64,000 bases of DNA from the NCBI RefSeq assembly GCF_003258295.1, contig NZ_QKYN01000037.1, positions 62,001 through 126,000 of the forward strand, in the 5' to 3' direction. Below, one piece after another: positions 52,858 through 64,000 of this stretch (position 1 is its first letter; the number at the start of each line of letters is the position of its first letter). The notes below the pieces were generated by a model, which worked only from the letters and a program-made list of their open reading frames with translations, made no database searches and had not been told where the DNA came from. Source of the stretch: Streptacidiphilus pinicola (GTDB lineage: Bacteria > Actinomycetota > Actinomycetes > Streptomycetales > Streptomycetaceae). The position numbers and the translations under genes were made by a program.

Positions 52858-52875
52858 CAGCGGAGCCTCACGCCC

Positions 52876-54414
52876 CTAGGAAGTTGCCACGTCCCTTCTG
52901 CGATAGCGCAGGTACAGGCCGAGCCCCACGGCGGTGATCACCGCCGTGAAGACGATCGCCCCCCACTGGTAGTACCAGTGGTCGTTCCCGTAGACCGCCG
53001 CGCGCGGCCATGCCAGGTTGACGGTCATGGCGGCGCCGTAGAGGACGGCGATGGCGTTGACCGGCGTGCCCCAGCGGCCGAGGTTGAAGTACGGGCCGTG
53101 GTCCGGGCGTGGCCACTCGCCGCGCAGGCGGCGCAGCAGCATCGGGCCGGTGACCATCAGGTACGGGATGTAGAAGAGGATGATGGCGACCGAGGTGAGG
53201 ATGTAGAAGACTCGCTGGTTGCCGATGTTGACCAGCAGTAGCGCGATCGTCAGCACACCCGTGATCAGCGCCGGTACCACCGGCGTCTTGGAGCGCGGGG
53301 AGACCTTGGCGATGGCCTTGCCGAACGGCAGCCTGCCGTCGCGGGCCATGGCGAACAGCAGCCGGATCGCGGCCGTCTGGACGGCGAGGCAGCAGACCGT
53401 GATGGCGATGGCCGAGCAGACCAGGAAGGCGTCGCCGAGCCCCGTGCCGAGGGTGGACTTGATCAGGTACGGCATCCCGAGCGTGCCCAGCTCCTGGGCG
53501 TTGATGTTGCCGACGGCCATCATCCCGATCAGCATCAGCAGTCCGCCGGCGAGGAACGCCGCGCTCAGCGCGCGGATGATGGCGCGGGGGGCGTGCCGGC
53601 GCGGTTCCCTGGTCTCCTCGGCGAGGGAGCCTGCCGTGTCGAAGCCGTAGAAGACGTAGGCGCTCATGATGGAGGCGACCAGGAAGGCGCCGAGGTAACC
53701 CCAGGAGTGCCCCGCCCCGGTGCCGGCCGTCTTCAGCACGACCTGGGGGCCGCGGTGGATGTGGACGGCGAGCATGACGATCAGCAGGGTGACGCCGATG
53801 AGCTCGACCGCCACCCCGAAGTTGTTGATCTTCGCCATCAGCCGGACACCGACCATGTTGACGATCGTGGTGAACACCACCAGACCCAGCGCCAGCAGGA
53901 TTGCGTTCTTCGCGCCGTTCGGCGTCGCGGTCTGCCCGGCGTCGGCCGATCCGCCCACGATCTCGAAGGCGAGCGACACCTGGGGCAGGATCACCTGGTA
54001 GGCGACGGCCACGGCCGCGGCGGTGACGACCGCGCCGATGGCCATGATCCAGCCGGACATCCACGAGGTGACCGGGCGGGCGATCTGCTTGGACCATTGG
54101 TAGACGCCGCCGGCCAGCGGGAACTGACCAGCCATCTCGGCGAAGCAGAGGGCGACGGCGAGCTGGCCGAGGAAGACCAGCGGCCAGGACCAGATGAAGG
54201 CCGGGCCGCCCGCGCCGAAGCCGAAGCCGAAGAGCTGGAAGACGCCGGTCATGATGGAGATGTAGCTGAAGCCGGCGGCGAAGCTGGAGAAGGACCCGAG
54301 GGAGCGCTCCAGTTCCTGCCGGTAGCCGAAGCGGGCCAGGTCGTGGGTGTCCGGGGCCGGTGGTCCGCCGTCGCCCGGTTGTCTGGGGCCGGCGGTCTTT
54401 CCTGAGATGCTCAT
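52876..54414 (-). CDS. APC-family amino acid/amine permease
   Basis: A 512-residue permease with about twelve membrane segments. Motifs include FGYRQELERSLGSFSSFAAGFSYIS-type N-terminal text, AEMAGQFPLAGGVYQWSKQ, YGFDTAGSLAEETREPRRHAPRA and LLFAMARDGRLPF. The Q-E-L-x-R-S-G start is characteristic of the amino acid/choline/GABA permease subgroup. ATG at 54414 follows GGGAG. It is 25 bp after the aldehyde dehydrogenase gene and so likely imports choline, betaine or a related amine. Confidence 0.88.
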   Translation of the reverse strand: MSISGKTAGPRQPGDGGPPAPDTHDLARFGYRQELERSLGSFSSFAAGFSYISIMTGVFQLFGFGFGAGGPAFIWSWPLVFLGQLAVALCFAEMAGQFPLAGGVYQWSKQIARPVTSWMSGWIMAIGAVVTAAAVAVAYQVILPQVSLAFEIVGGSADAGQTATPNGAKNAILLALGLVVFTTIVNMVGVRLMAKINNFGVAVELIGVTLLIVMLAVHIHRGPQVVLKTAGTGAGHSWGYLGAFLVASIMSAYVFYGFDTAGSLAEETREPRRHAPRAIIRALSAAFLAGGLLMLIGMMAVGNINAQELGTLGMPYLIKSTLGTGLGDAFLVCSAIAITVCCLAVQTAAIRLLFAMARDGRLPFGKAIAKVSPRSKTPVVPALITGVLTIALLLVNIGNQRVFYILTSVAIILFYIPYLMVTGPMLLRRLRGEWPRPDHGPYFNLGRWGTPVNAIAVLYGAAMTVNLAWPRAAVYGNDHWYYQWGAIVFTAVITAVGLGLYLRYRRRDVATS

Positions 54415-54439
54415 GGGCGCTCCCGGGGCGGCGAGTGGG

Positions 54440-55936
54440 TCAGTCGGCGAACCAGTGTTGAGGTGCGGGGTCGAGCGTGCGCCAGACGTGCTTGGTCTCC
54501 TGGTACTCGCGCAGACCGGAGGGGCCGAGTTCGCGGCCGGTGCCGGACTGCTTGAAACCGCCCCACTCGGCCTGCGGCACATAGGGGTGGTAGTCGTTGA
54601 TCCAGACGGTGCCCAGCCGCAGTCGCTGCGCGACGCGTTCCGCGCGCGCGGCGTCCTGCGTCCACACGGCGCCGGCCAGGCCGTAGGGAGTGTCGTTGGC
54701 GAGGGCGACGGCCTCGTCCTCCTCGTCGAAGAGCTCGACGGTCAGCACGGGGCCGAAGACCTCCTCGCGGACCACGGCCATGCCGGGGTGGCAGCCGGAA
54801 AGGACCGTGGGGCGCAGGAAGTACCCGGCCTGGAGCTCGGGTTCAGCCGGACGGGCCCCGCCCGCCCGCACCACGGCGCCCTCCGCGAGCGCGCCCTCGA
54901 GGTGGCGCTCCACCTTGGCCCGGTGCTCGGCGGAGACCAGGGGGCCGCACTCGGTGCCCTTCGCCAGGCCGTCGCCGAGGCGGATCCGGTCGGCGCGGCG
55001 GGCCAGCTCCGCGACGAACTCCTCGTGACGGCCCCGCTGCAGCAGCAGCCGGGAGCCGGCGGAGCAGACCTGGCCGGAGTGGAGGAAGGCGGCGGTGAGC
55101 GCGTAGTCGACGGCCGTGTCGAGGTCCGTGTCCGCGAAGACGATGTTGGGGTTCTTGCCGCCGAGTTCCAGCGCGACCTTCTTGACGGTCTCGGCGGCCG
55201 CGCGCATGACGGACCGTCCGGTGGCCAGGCCGCCGGTGAAGGAGACCAGGTCGACAGCCGGGTGCTCGGCCAGCGCCGCGCCGACCGCGCCCCCGCCGAG
55301 GACGAGGTTGGCCGTGCCGGCCGGCGCGCCCGCCGCGTCCAACGGCCCCTGCAGCAGTTCGAAGAGGCGGACGGTGGTGAGCGGGGTGACCTCGCTCGGC
55401 TTGGCGACGACGGTGTTGCCGGCCGCCAGCGCCGGGGCGAGTTTCCAGGTGATCTGGAGCAGCGGGTAGTTCCACGGGGTGATCAACGCGCAGACCCCGA
55501 CGGGCTCGTGGACGACGCGGCTGACGGCGTCCGGGCGGCCGGTGTCGACGGTGCGGCCGGCCTCGGTGGCGACCAGGGCGGCGTAGTAGCGCAGCACGGC
55601 GGTGGAGTCGTCGATGTCGTAGCGGCTCTCGGCCAGGGTCTTGCCCGTGTCGAGGGTCTCCAGCCGGGCCAGTTCCTCGCGGTGCTGCTGCAGCGCGTCG
55701 GCGGTGGCGGTCAGCACGGTGGCGCGGCGGGCGGCCGGTGCCTGAGCCCAGGTGCCGGCGTCGAACGCGGCGCGGGCGGCACGGACCGCGCGGTCCACGT
55801 CGTCGGCCGACGCCTCCGCGACGGTGGCCAGATCGCTCGCGTCGTACGGGTTGGTGACGGTCCGTCGGCTCCCGTCCGCCGCCGCGGTCCAGGTGCCGTC
55901 GATGAACAGGGAAGTGGGGCGAACCACGGGCTGCAT
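54440..55936 (-). CDS. betB: Betaine-aldehyde dehydrogenase-like aldehyde dehydrogenase
   Basis: A 498-residue NAD(P)-dependent aldehyde dehydrogenase. Signature regions are ITPWNYPLLQITWKLAPALA, ALELGGKNPNIV (Glu), HSGQVCSAGSRLLL (catalytic Cys) and EEVFGPVLTVELFDEE. In the company of choline dehydrogenase it should convert betaine aldehyde to glycine betaine. ATG at 55936 has GAGGAGG upstream. First gene of a leftward operon with the permease. Other aldehyde substrates cannot be excluded by sequence. Confidence 0.88.
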   Translation of the reverse strand: MQPVVRPTSLFIDGTWTAAADGSRRTVTNPYDASDLATVAEASADDVDRAVRAARAAFDAGTWAQAPAARRATVLTATADALQQHREELARLETLDTGKTLAESRYDIDDSTAVLRYYAALVATEAGRTVDTGRPDAVSRVVHEPVGVCALITPWNYPLLQITWKLAPALAAGNTVVAKPSEVTPLTTVRLFELLQGPLDAAGAPAGTANLVLGGGAVGAALAEHPAVDLVSFTGGLATGRSVMRAAAETVKKVALELGGKNPNIVFADTDLDTAVDYALTAAFLHSGQVCSAGSRLLLQRGRHEEFVAELARRADRIRLGDGLAKGTECGPLVSAEHRAKVERHLEGALAEGAVVRAGGARPAEPELQAGYFLRPTVLSGCHPGMAVVREEVFGPVLTVELFDEEDEAVALANDTPYGLAGAVWTQDAARAERVAQRLRLGTVWINDYHPYVPQAEWGGFKQSGTGRELGPSGLREYQETKHVWRTLDPAPQHWFAD

Positions 55937-55968
55937 GAACAGCCGCCTCCTCGCATGGTGCGCGATGT

Positions 55969-56041
55969 TGCGTGATGTGAAACATCAACCTTCATTCGCA
56001 ACGTGCCGCCGAGTATGGAAGTGGCGCAAAGAGGGTGTCAA
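55969..56041 (-). promoter_or_regulatory. Aldehyde dehydrogenase promoter with downstream IclR-type operator
   Basis: Minus strand: TTGACA (56041-56036), an 18-bp spacer, CATACT (56017-56012). The operator TGTTTCACATCACGCA (55984-55969) lies just after the predicted start, followed by ACATC. It is almost identical to the site on the other side of this divergent region. Confidence 0.7.
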
Positions 56042-56065
56042 GGGGGCTGACCGGGCCCCGGAGTC

Positions 56066-58625
<2,560 letters not shown>

Positions 58626-58637
58626 AAGGGACCCGCG

Positions 58638-59759
58638 TTGACCGCGACCGAACTGCCCGCCAGTCTGATTCCTACGCTCCCCGGCTCCGCGTACACCGAT
58701 CCGCAGGTCTTCGCACGGGAGCAGGAGCGGATCTTCGAGACGATGTGGTTCTGCGCCGTGCGCGCCTCCGAGCTGGACGCGCCGGGGAAGTTCCGGACCG
58801 TGCAGGTCGGCCGGGAGAGCGTGCTGGTGACGCGCTCCCGGGAGGGCGCGGTGAGGGCCTTCCTCAACATCTGCCGGCACCGCGGCGCCCGGCTGTGCAC
58901 GCAGGAGGAGGGCGAGGTGAAGCGCGCCTTCCAGTGCTCCTACCACGCCTGGACCTACGGGCTGGACGGCAAGCTCGTGGCCGCGCCCAACCTCACCAGC
59001 ATGCCCGACGTCGACCGGACCACCTACGGCCTGGTGAACGTCCACGTCCGCGAGTGGCTGGGCTACGTCTGGGTCTGCCTGGCCGAGGAGCCGCCGTCCT
59101 TCGAGGAGGACGTCATCGGGGCCGCGACCGAGCGGCTCGGCGACCCGAAGGCGATCGACCACTACCAGGCCGACGAGCTCGCGGTGGGCCGGCGGATCCG
59201 CTACGACGTGCGCGCCAACTGGAAGCTCATCGTCGAGAACTTCATGGAGTGCTACCACTGCGCCACCATCCACCCGGAACTGACGGACATGCTGCCGGAG
59301 TTCAAGAGCGGCTTCGCGGCGCAGTACTACGTGGGCCACGGGGCCGAGTTCGCCGAGGAGGCGGAGGGGTTCACCGTGGACGGCAGCGCGGGCGTGGCGC
59401 GGATCCCGGGCGTGACGCAGGAGCAGGACCGCCGCTACTACGCCATCACCGTCAAGCCGCAGGTGTTCGTCAACCTCGTGCCGGACCAGGTGATCGTGCT
59501 GCGGATGATCCCGCTCGCCGCGGACCACACGATCGTCGAGTGCGACTGGCTGTTCCTGCGCGACGTGGTGGACTCCGGCGCCGACCTGGACCGCTCCGTG
59601 GAGCTGTTCCACCGGGTGAACACCCAGGACTTCGAGGCCTGCGAGCGCTGCCAGCCCGCGATGGACTCGCGCGCCTACGCGCGCGGTGGTGTGTTGGTGC
59701 CCAGTGAGCACCACATCGGGGCGTTCCATGATTGGGTGGCGGCAAGGCTCAGCAACTGA
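58638..59759 (+). CDS. Rieske oxygenase alpha subunit (GbcA-like glycine-betaine demethylase)
   Basis: A 373-residue Rieske non-haem-iron oxygenase. The Rieske ligands are CRH (C79, H81) and CSYH (C100, H103). The mononuclear-iron ligands lie in [16 protein letters not shown] (H207, H212). GbcA-like enzymes demethylate glycine betaine to dimethylglycine and release formaldehyde. TTG at 58638 follows GAAGGGA, 12 bp after the oxidase gene. It needs the reductase and ferredoxin encoded at 50.3-51.8 kb. Stachydrine- or carnitine-type demethylases are related; the neighbouring oxidase supports betaine. Confidence 0.88.
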   Translation: MTATELPASLIPTLPGSAYTDPQVFAREQERIFETMWFCAVRASELDAPGKFRTVQVGRESVLVTRSREGAVRAFLNICRHRGARLCTQEEGEVKRAFQCSYHAWTYGLDGKLVAAPNLTSMPDVDRTTYGLVNVHVREWLGYVWVCLAEEPPSFEEDVIGAATERLGDPKAIDHYQADELAVGRRIRYDVRANWKLIVENFMECYHCATIHPELTDMLPEFKSGFAAQYYVGHGAEFAEEAEGFTVDGSAGVARIPGVTQEQDRRYYAITVKPQVFVNLVPDQVIVLRMIPLAADHTIVECDWLFLRDVVDSGADLDRSVELFHRVNTQDFEACERCQPAMDSRAYARGGVLVPSEHHIGAFHDWVAARLSN

Positions 59760-59818
59760 CCCATCCGTCGTCGCCACAACGCTGTAGTCCCCCAACGAGG
59801 TACGAAAGGTGTCGCGTC

Positions 59819-60913
59819 ATGCCGCAGCAGGTCCGAGGAGTCATCGCCCCCGGCAAGGGAGAGCCGGTGCGCGTCGAGACGATCGTCGTGCCCGACCCCG
59901 GGCCCGGCGAGGCCGTGGTCGCCGTGCAGGCCTGCGGGGTGTGCCACACCGACCTGCACTACCGCGAGGGCGGCATCAACGACGACTTCCCCTTCCTGCT
60001 CGGCCACGAGGCCGCCGGAATCGTGGAGTCGGTCGGCGCGGGCGTCACCGAGGTCGCGCCGGGCGACTTCGTCATCCTCAACTGGCGTGCGGTCTGCGGG
60101 CAGTGCCGCGCATGTCTGCGGGGCCGCCCCTGGTACTGCTTCAACACGCACAACGCGCGGCAGAAGATGACGCTGGCCGAGACCGGGCAGGAGCTCTCCC
60201 CCGCGCTCGGGATCGGGGCCTTCGCCGAGAAGACCCTCGTGGCGGCCGGGCAGTGCACCAAGGTCGACCCGGCGGCCTCCCCGGCCGTCGCCGGCCTGCT
60301 GGGGTGTGGCGTGATGGCCGGGCTCGGCGCGGCGCTGAACACCGGCAACGTCTCGCGCGGCGACACCGTCGCCGTGATCGGCTGCGGCGGCGTCGGCGGT
60401 GCGGCGATCATGGGCTCCCGGCTGGCGGGCGCGTCGAAGATCATCGCCGTGGACGTCGACGAGCGAAAGCTGGCGACCGCGGAGCGGCTCGGTGCCACCC
60501 ACACCGTCCTGTCCGGCGCGGGCCGGGGCGACGTCGTCGAGGCGATCCAGTCGCTGACCGGCGGCTTCGGCGCGGACGTCGTCGTCGACGCGGTCGGCCG
60601 GCCCGAGACGTACCGTCAGGCCTTCTACGCCCGCGACCTCGCCGGGACGGTCGTGCTGGTCGGCGTGCCGACGCCGGAGATGCGGCTGGAGTTGCCGCTG
60701 CTGGACGTCTTCGGGCGCGGCGGCGCGCTCAAGTCGTCCTGGTACGGGGACTGCCTGCCCTCGCGCGACTTCCCGATGCTGATCGACCTGTATCTGCAGG
60801 GCCGGCTGGACCTGGACGCGTTCGTCACCGAGACCATCGCGCTGGACCGGGTCGAGCAGGCCTTCGCGCGGATGCACGACGGGGACGTGCTGCGCTCGGT
60901 GGTGGTCTTCTGA
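59819..60913 (+). CDS. S-(hydroxymethyl)mycothiol dehydrogenase
   Basis: A 364-residue zinc-dependent class III-type alcohol dehydrogenase. Catalytic-zinc region [15 protein letters not shown] and [14 protein letters not shown]; structural zinc cysteines [18 protein letters not shown] site [19 protein letters not shown]. In actinobacteria this family (MscR) oxidises the mycothiol-formaldehyde adduct to S-formylmycothiol. It is the natural disposal route for formaldehyde from the upstream demethylase. ATG at 59819 follows AAAGGT. Confidence 0.9.
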   Translation: MPQQVRGVIAPGKGEPVRVETIVVPDPGPGEAVVAVQACGVCHTDLHYREGGINDDFPFLLGHEAAGIVESVGAGVTEVAPGDFVILNWRAVCGQCRACLRGRPWYCFNTHNARQKMTLAETGQELSPALGIGAFAEKTLVAAGQCTKVDPAASPAVAGLLGCGVMAGLGAALNTGNVSRGDTVAVIGCGGVGGAAIMGSRLAGASKIIAVDVDERKLATAERLGATHTVLSGAGRGDVVEAIQSLTGGFGADVVVDAVGRPETYRQAFYARDLAGTVVLVGVPTPEMRLELPLLDVFGRGGALKSSWYGDCLPSRDFPMLIDLYLQGRLDLDAFVTETIALDRVEQAFARMHDGDVLRSVVVF

Positions 60914-61542
60914 TGGCGGCCCGCGTCGACCACCTGGTGACCTCCGGTGTCTTCACCCTGGACGGCGGCAGTTGGGAGGTGGACAACAACGTCTGGCTGG
61001 TCGGGGACGACCACTCCGTGGTGGTCGTCGACCCGGCCCACGACGCCGAGGCGATCCTGCGCGCCGTGGGCCGCCGCGAGGTCACCGCGGTGGTGTGCAC
61101 GCACGCGCACAACGACCACGTCAACGCGGCGCCGGAGCTGGCCGACCGCACCGACGCGCCGATCCTGCTCCACCCGGACGACCTGCCGCTGTGGCGGCAG
61201 ACCCATCCGGACCGGAAGCCCGATCGCGACCTCGCCGACGGCCAGGTGCTCACCGTCGCGGGCACCGAGCTCCACATCCTGCACACGCCGGGACACGCGC
61301 CGGGCGCCGTCTGCCTCTACGCGCCGGGGCTGGCCACCGTGCTGACGGGCGACACCCTCTTCGCGGGCGGCCCGGGCGCCACGGGGCGGTCCTTCTCGGA
61401 CTTCCCCACCATCGTCCGCTCCATCGCCGACCGTCTGCTGACCCTCCCCCCGGACACCCTGGTCCGCACCGGGCACGGCGCCGACACGACGATCGGCGCG
61501 GAGGCGCCGCACCTGCAGGAGTGGATCGCCCGGGGACACTGA
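60913..61542 (+). CDS. Metallo-beta-lactamase-fold hydrolase
   Basis: A 209-residue MBL-fold hydrolase with zinc motif THAHNDHVNAAPEL (HxHxDH), HTPGHAPGAVCLY and a late metal-ligand region LTGDTLFAGGPGATGRSFS. It overlaps the mycothiol dehydrogenase stop by one base (TGATG). Such proteins often follow mscR and may hydrolyse S-formylmycothiol or a similar thioester; this is inference from operon position. It is the last gene of the rightward operon. Confidence 0.87.
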   Translation: MAARVDHLVTSGVFTLDGGSWEVDNNVWLVGDDHSVVVVDPAHDAEAILRAVGRREVTAVVCTHAHNDHVNAAPELADRTDAPILLHPDDLPLWRQTHPDRKPDRDLADGQVLTVAGTELHILHTPGHAPGAVCLYAPGLATVLTGDTLFAGGPGATGRSFSDFPTIVRSIADRLLTLPPDTLVRTGHGADTTIGAEAPHLQEWIARGH

Positions 61543-61562
61543 CCGCAGGAACACGGCGTCCG

Positions 61563-62468
61563 TCAGTGCGTGGTGCACGCCCAGACGACCCAGTGGCCGC
61601 CGCCCGCGTTGGAGACGGCGTCGTCCTTGGCCGCCTGCTCGCTGTCGCCGTTCCCGCCCCAGTACAGATTGGTCGAGGGGTTGTACGCCACCGCTCCACA
61701 GCCGTTGACGAAGCGCGTGAGGATCTTGCAGTTGGAGCGCGGGCACTCGTCCAGCGCCTTCTGGTCGGCGGCGTCCTGGGTACTCGCGTCCCAGGATCTG
61801 CCGTCGCTGCCGTCCTGCGACACGGCGATCGCCCCGTAGTAGTACGTCGGCGGCGGAGGCGGAGCCACGTAGGTGGGCTCTGCGGTGGTGGGGTCCGGCG
61901 TGGGCGTGTCGGTCTGGGTCGGCACGGGGTCCGTCGGCGTGGAGGTGTCCGTGGTGGAGGTGTCCGTGGGCTCCGGGCTGCTGGTGTCGGTGTACGAGGC
62001 GACCGGTGCGGGCGCCGCGCTCGCGGCGAGGGAGTGCAGCGGGTACGCGGCGAGCAGGGTGATCACCAGCACGGCCCCGATGATCCCGGCGAGGACACCG
62101 GCCAGCCTGCCTCCGGCGGACGTCGACGCCGGTTGCGGCGGGCCGGGCGGCGTCGCCGGTCCCCAAGGACCGCCGGCGCCGGGCCCGCCGGGCGGTTCGG
62201 TGGGACCGCCGGGCGGACCCGGCGGTCCGGGCGGCGGCATGGCGGGGCCGAACCCGCCGGGCGGTCCGGCAGGGCCGAATCCGCCGGGCGGCGTGGAGCC
62301 GCCTGGGCTGTGCGGAGCACCGGCGGGCTCGGTCGGGGTGTACGGCGCACCGGCGGGCTCCGTCGGCGTGTACGGCGCACCAGCGGGCTCGGTGGGCGTG
62401 TACGGCACACCGGCGGGCTCGGGAGGGACGGCGTCCCTCGGGGTTGCGCGCGGGTCGTCGTCCGTCAT
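61563..62468 (-). CDS. DUF4189-domain membrane protein with proline-rich N-terminus
   Basis: A 301-residue protein. The first ~118 residues are Pro/Gly-rich, including tandem EPAGAPYTPT units. A TM segment (about 124-145) follows, then a Thr/Pro-rich linker and a C-terminal DUF4189-like domain (from about 205) with YYYGAIAVSQDG, CPRSNCKILTRFVNGCGAVAY and WWVVWACTTH-like aromatic/Cys content. The domain is probably extracytoplasmic and disulfide-bonded. ATG at 62468 has GAGGCGG upstream. Function unknown. Confidence 0.82.
   Translation of the reverse strand: MTDDDPRATPRDAVPPEPAGVPYTPTEPAGAPYTPTEPAGAPYTPTEPAGAPHSPGGSTPPGGFGPAGPPGGFGPAMPPPGPPGPPGGPTEPPGGPGAGGPWGPATPPGPPQPASTSAGGRLAGVLAGIIGAVLVITLLAAYPLHSLAASAAPAPVASYTDTSSPEPTDTSTTDTSTPTDPVPTQTDTPTPDPTTAEPTYVAPPPPPTYYYGAIAVSQDGSDGRSWDASTQDAADQKALDECPRSNCKILTRFVNGCGAVAYNPSTNLYWGGNGDSEQAAKDDAVSNAGGGHWVVWACTTH
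62311..62420. repeat. 30-bp tandem repeat inside the DUF4189 gene
   Basis: Three full and one two-thirds copies of a 30-bp unit (62311-62340, 62341-62370, 62371-62400, 62401-62420) encode the decapeptide EPAGAPYTPT on the minus strand. Copies differ by one to four bases. Length variation between strains is likely. Confidence 0.88.
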
Positions 62469-62665
62469 CGCGTGTCCGCCTCCTCTTTCGTCCGTGCGAT
62501 GCTGCCTCGTTCTGCCACCGAGCCTGCCGCCGTGCGTCGTGCCGTCACCAGAGCAGCAACCGGCCATTTATGACCTGTCGTCCGACCGGGCACGATGCGC
62601 GCGATGGCGGGCAGACCGATCCCCGAGAGCGTAGTGCAACAGCCCGGGCCGGACGGCGGGCCGTG

Positions 62666-63814
62666 TCAGCCCTCGATCACCGCTGGATTCGCGGGTGGCG
62701 CGTCCCAGTCGTCGGTGTTCGCGACGAACGGGTAGCGGGTGCGGGTGCGGCGGTTTCGGGAGGAGCCCCCGCCCGGTGCGCCCGAGGGTCGCAGCCCCTC
62801 CCCCGCCGCTGCGCCCGGCTCGGGTTCGGTCTCGGCGGAGCCGGTCCGGCGGGTCTCGGGCGCGGACGCGCGGGCCGTGGGTGAGACCTCGGGCGGCGGG
62901 GCGCCCACCCAGCCGGTCGTGGTGGTCGGCGCCGCCGTGGCGCCGGGCCCCAGGCCGGCGCCGGGCAGGCCGGCCCCGACGGCGCCTGTCCCGGCGCGCA
63001 GTCGGCCCTCGCCGTCCAGGCCGGCCTGGACGGCCCCGGGCGCCGTCGCGGGCGCGGAAGGCCACGCGCCGTGGGTGTGCGCGGTCGTCGGGGGCTTGGG
63101 CGGGTGGTTCAGCCGCGCCGTCGCGTCGTTGTAGGCGACCCCCAGCCGCTCCATCACCACGACGGCCTGCTGCCGGGCCTGCTCGGGCGCGGACAGCTGT
63201 GCGCCGTCAGCGGCCAGGGCGTGCGCGAGCCCGTGCCGGGCGGCGTCGGTCTTGAACTGCCAGTCCGTGGTCTGGGAGGTGACGGCGCGCAGGACCGTGC
63301 CGAGCAGGCCCGGGTCCGCCGGCATGTCGGCCCGCGCGCGGGTGAGCGCGGTCGCGACGCCTCCGGTCGCGGTCGCGGCGTTCGCGGCGTGGGCGGCTCC
63401 GTTGGTCAGGCTCGTGTGCAGGGTCGCGGTCTGGCGGCGGAACGCGTCGGCGGCGGGGCCGTTCCAGTGGTCGAGCAGGTTGCCGGCGTGGATGGTGAGT
63501 TGGGCCGCGGTCTCCTGCAGTTCGTCGTGCAGGTGCTGCCAGTGGTCGGCGACGCCCTGGACGGCGGCGGGGTCGGCGGTCTCGATCATGGCGCTCAGCG
63601 CCTCGACGGTCGGCACCGCCTCGAAGTCGGTGGTGAAGGTGCCGGCGTGGTGGTTGCCGCCCCGGTTGGCCCGCAGCACCTTGTTCCACAGCGTGTCGGC
63701 CAACTGTTGCGCGTCGACGACCTGGAGGACGGCGCCGACCACACCGGACAGCGCGCCCTCGACCGCGCCGACGACCTCGCCGGCCGCGTCGGCCTGGGGG
63801 GAGAAGTCGCTCAC
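62666..63814 (-). CDS. ESX-like WXG-motif protein with Pro-rich C-terminus
   Basis: A 382-residue protein. The N-terminal ~220 residues are helical, with a WxG-type turn in LLDHWNGPAADAFRRQT (about 120) and long Ala-rich helices before and after it, as in WXG100/PPE-like type VII secretion substrates. The C-terminal ~150 residues are Pro/Gly/Ala/Arg-rich and disordered, ending DDWDAPPANPAVIEG. It overlaps the upstream small partner gene by GTGA. It is likely a secreted or membrane-associated component of an ESX-like locus that runs past the window. Confidence 0.75.
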   Translation of the reverse strand: MSDFSPQADAAGEVVGAVEGALSGVVGAVLQVVDAQQLADTLWNKVLRANRGGNHHAGTFTTDFEAVPTVEALSAMIETADPAAVQGVADHWQHLHDELQETAAQLTIHAGNLLDHWNGPAADAFRRQTATLHTSLTNGAAHAANAATATGGVATALTRARADMPADPGLLGTVLRAVTSQTTDWQFKTDAARHGLAHALAADGAQLSAPEQARQQAVVVMERLGVAYNDATARLNHPPKPPTTAHTHGAWPSAPATAPGAVQAGLDGEGRLRAGTGAVGAGLPGAGLGPGATAAPTTTTGWVGAPPPEVSPTARASAPETRRTGSAETEPEPGAAAGEGLRPSGAPGGGSSRNRRTRTRYPFVANTDDWDAPPANPAVIEG

Positions 63815-63999
63815 GCCGTCCTCCCGAAGCCCGCGGTGGTCCCCTGCTCCTGCTCGAGGTAGCGCCGGTGGACCTGCTCGGTCCGGTCGGTGACCTCCTG
63901 CAGCATGCCGCCGAGGATCTCCACCATGGCCTTGAGCGAGGTCTGCATCTCGACATGGGCGCCGTGCAGGCTGTCGGCCTCCAGGAAGTCCGGAGAGCC
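63811..63999 (-). CDS. Small WXG-like partner protein (partial)
   Basis: The C-terminal 62 residues of a gene cut by the window edge. It is helical and polar, with MQTSLKAMVEILGGMLQEV followed by TDRTEQVHRRYLEQEQGT. The size and the coupling to the WXG protein suggest an ESX-type heterodimer partner. Its start is not visible. Confidence 0.6.
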   Translation of the reverse strand, partial: GSPDFLEADSLHGAHVEMQTSLKAMVEILGGMLQEVTDRTEQVHRRYLEQEQGTTAGFGRTA

Positions 64000-64000
64000 G

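Overview
The window is high-GC actinobacterial DNA, most likely from a Streptomyces-like genome (Streptomycetaceae). The evidence is strong GC bias at third codon positions, frequent GTG and TTG starts, many ATGA/GTGA start-stop overlaps, a mycothiol-type formaldehyde dehydrogenase, a LAxTG (class E sortase) surface protein, a DasR-like operator before a chitinase, and an ESX-type WXG protein. I saw no rRNA, tRNA, CRISPR array or transposase gene.

Region 1 (about 1-20.5 kb) is a surface-polysaccharide locus in several divergent operons. It holds three GT4 glycosyltransferases, a glucuronyl C5-epimerase-like protein, one ORF joining a Wzx-like flippase to a Wzy-like polymerase, a small PglC-like phosphoglycosyl transferase, a membrane WbpM/PglF-type dehydratase, two DegT aminotransferases (one fused to a WbpD-like N-acetyltransferase), a WecB/WbpI-like 2-epimerase, a WecC/WbpA-like dehydrogenase, a WbpB-like oxidoreductase, a PglD/NeuD-like acyltransferase, a Wzz/BY-kinase and its low-molecular-weight phosphatase. 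By inference the locus makes a bacillosamine-type first sugar and a 2,3-diacetamido-uronic acid.

Region 2 (20.5-36 kb) encodes envelope and secreted proteins: a lytic transglycosylase, an MFS transporter, a LAHTG-anchored protein, a DUF4012 protein and a beta-helix protein. It continues with a DUF916 plus two WxL-like proteins, a three-gene redox cluster (Dyp-peroxidase N-terminal fragment, BBE-type FAD enzyme, VioB-type ferritin-like enzyme), and a GH18 chitinase with a ricin-type lectin domain behind a DasR-like operator.

Region 3 (36-42.5 kb) is a small catabolic operon (NCS2 permease, amidohydrolase, TauE-like exporter) facing a convergent LacI-family gene. Two near-identical 18-bp palindromes lie at its promoter. 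A DHFR-like and a VOC protein follow.

Region 4 (42.5-61.5 kb) covers nearly all of choline to glycine catabolism. It contains choline dehydrogenase, betaine-aldehyde dehydrogenase, an APC permease, a three-component Rieske glycine-betaine demethylase, dimethylglycine oxidase, heterotetrameric sarcosine oxidase SoxBDAG, mycothiol-dependent formaldehyde dehydrogenase and a metallo-beta-lactamase-fold hydrolase, with an IclR regulator in the middle. A shared motif, TGTTTCANATNNCGCA, recurs at the divergent promoters and a weaker form lies upstream of iclR. A Streptomyces-type inverted repeat separates iclR from the permease.

Region 5 (61.5-64 kb) has a proline-rich DUF4189 membrane protein and the start of an ESX-like (type VII) WXG locus cut by the window edge.
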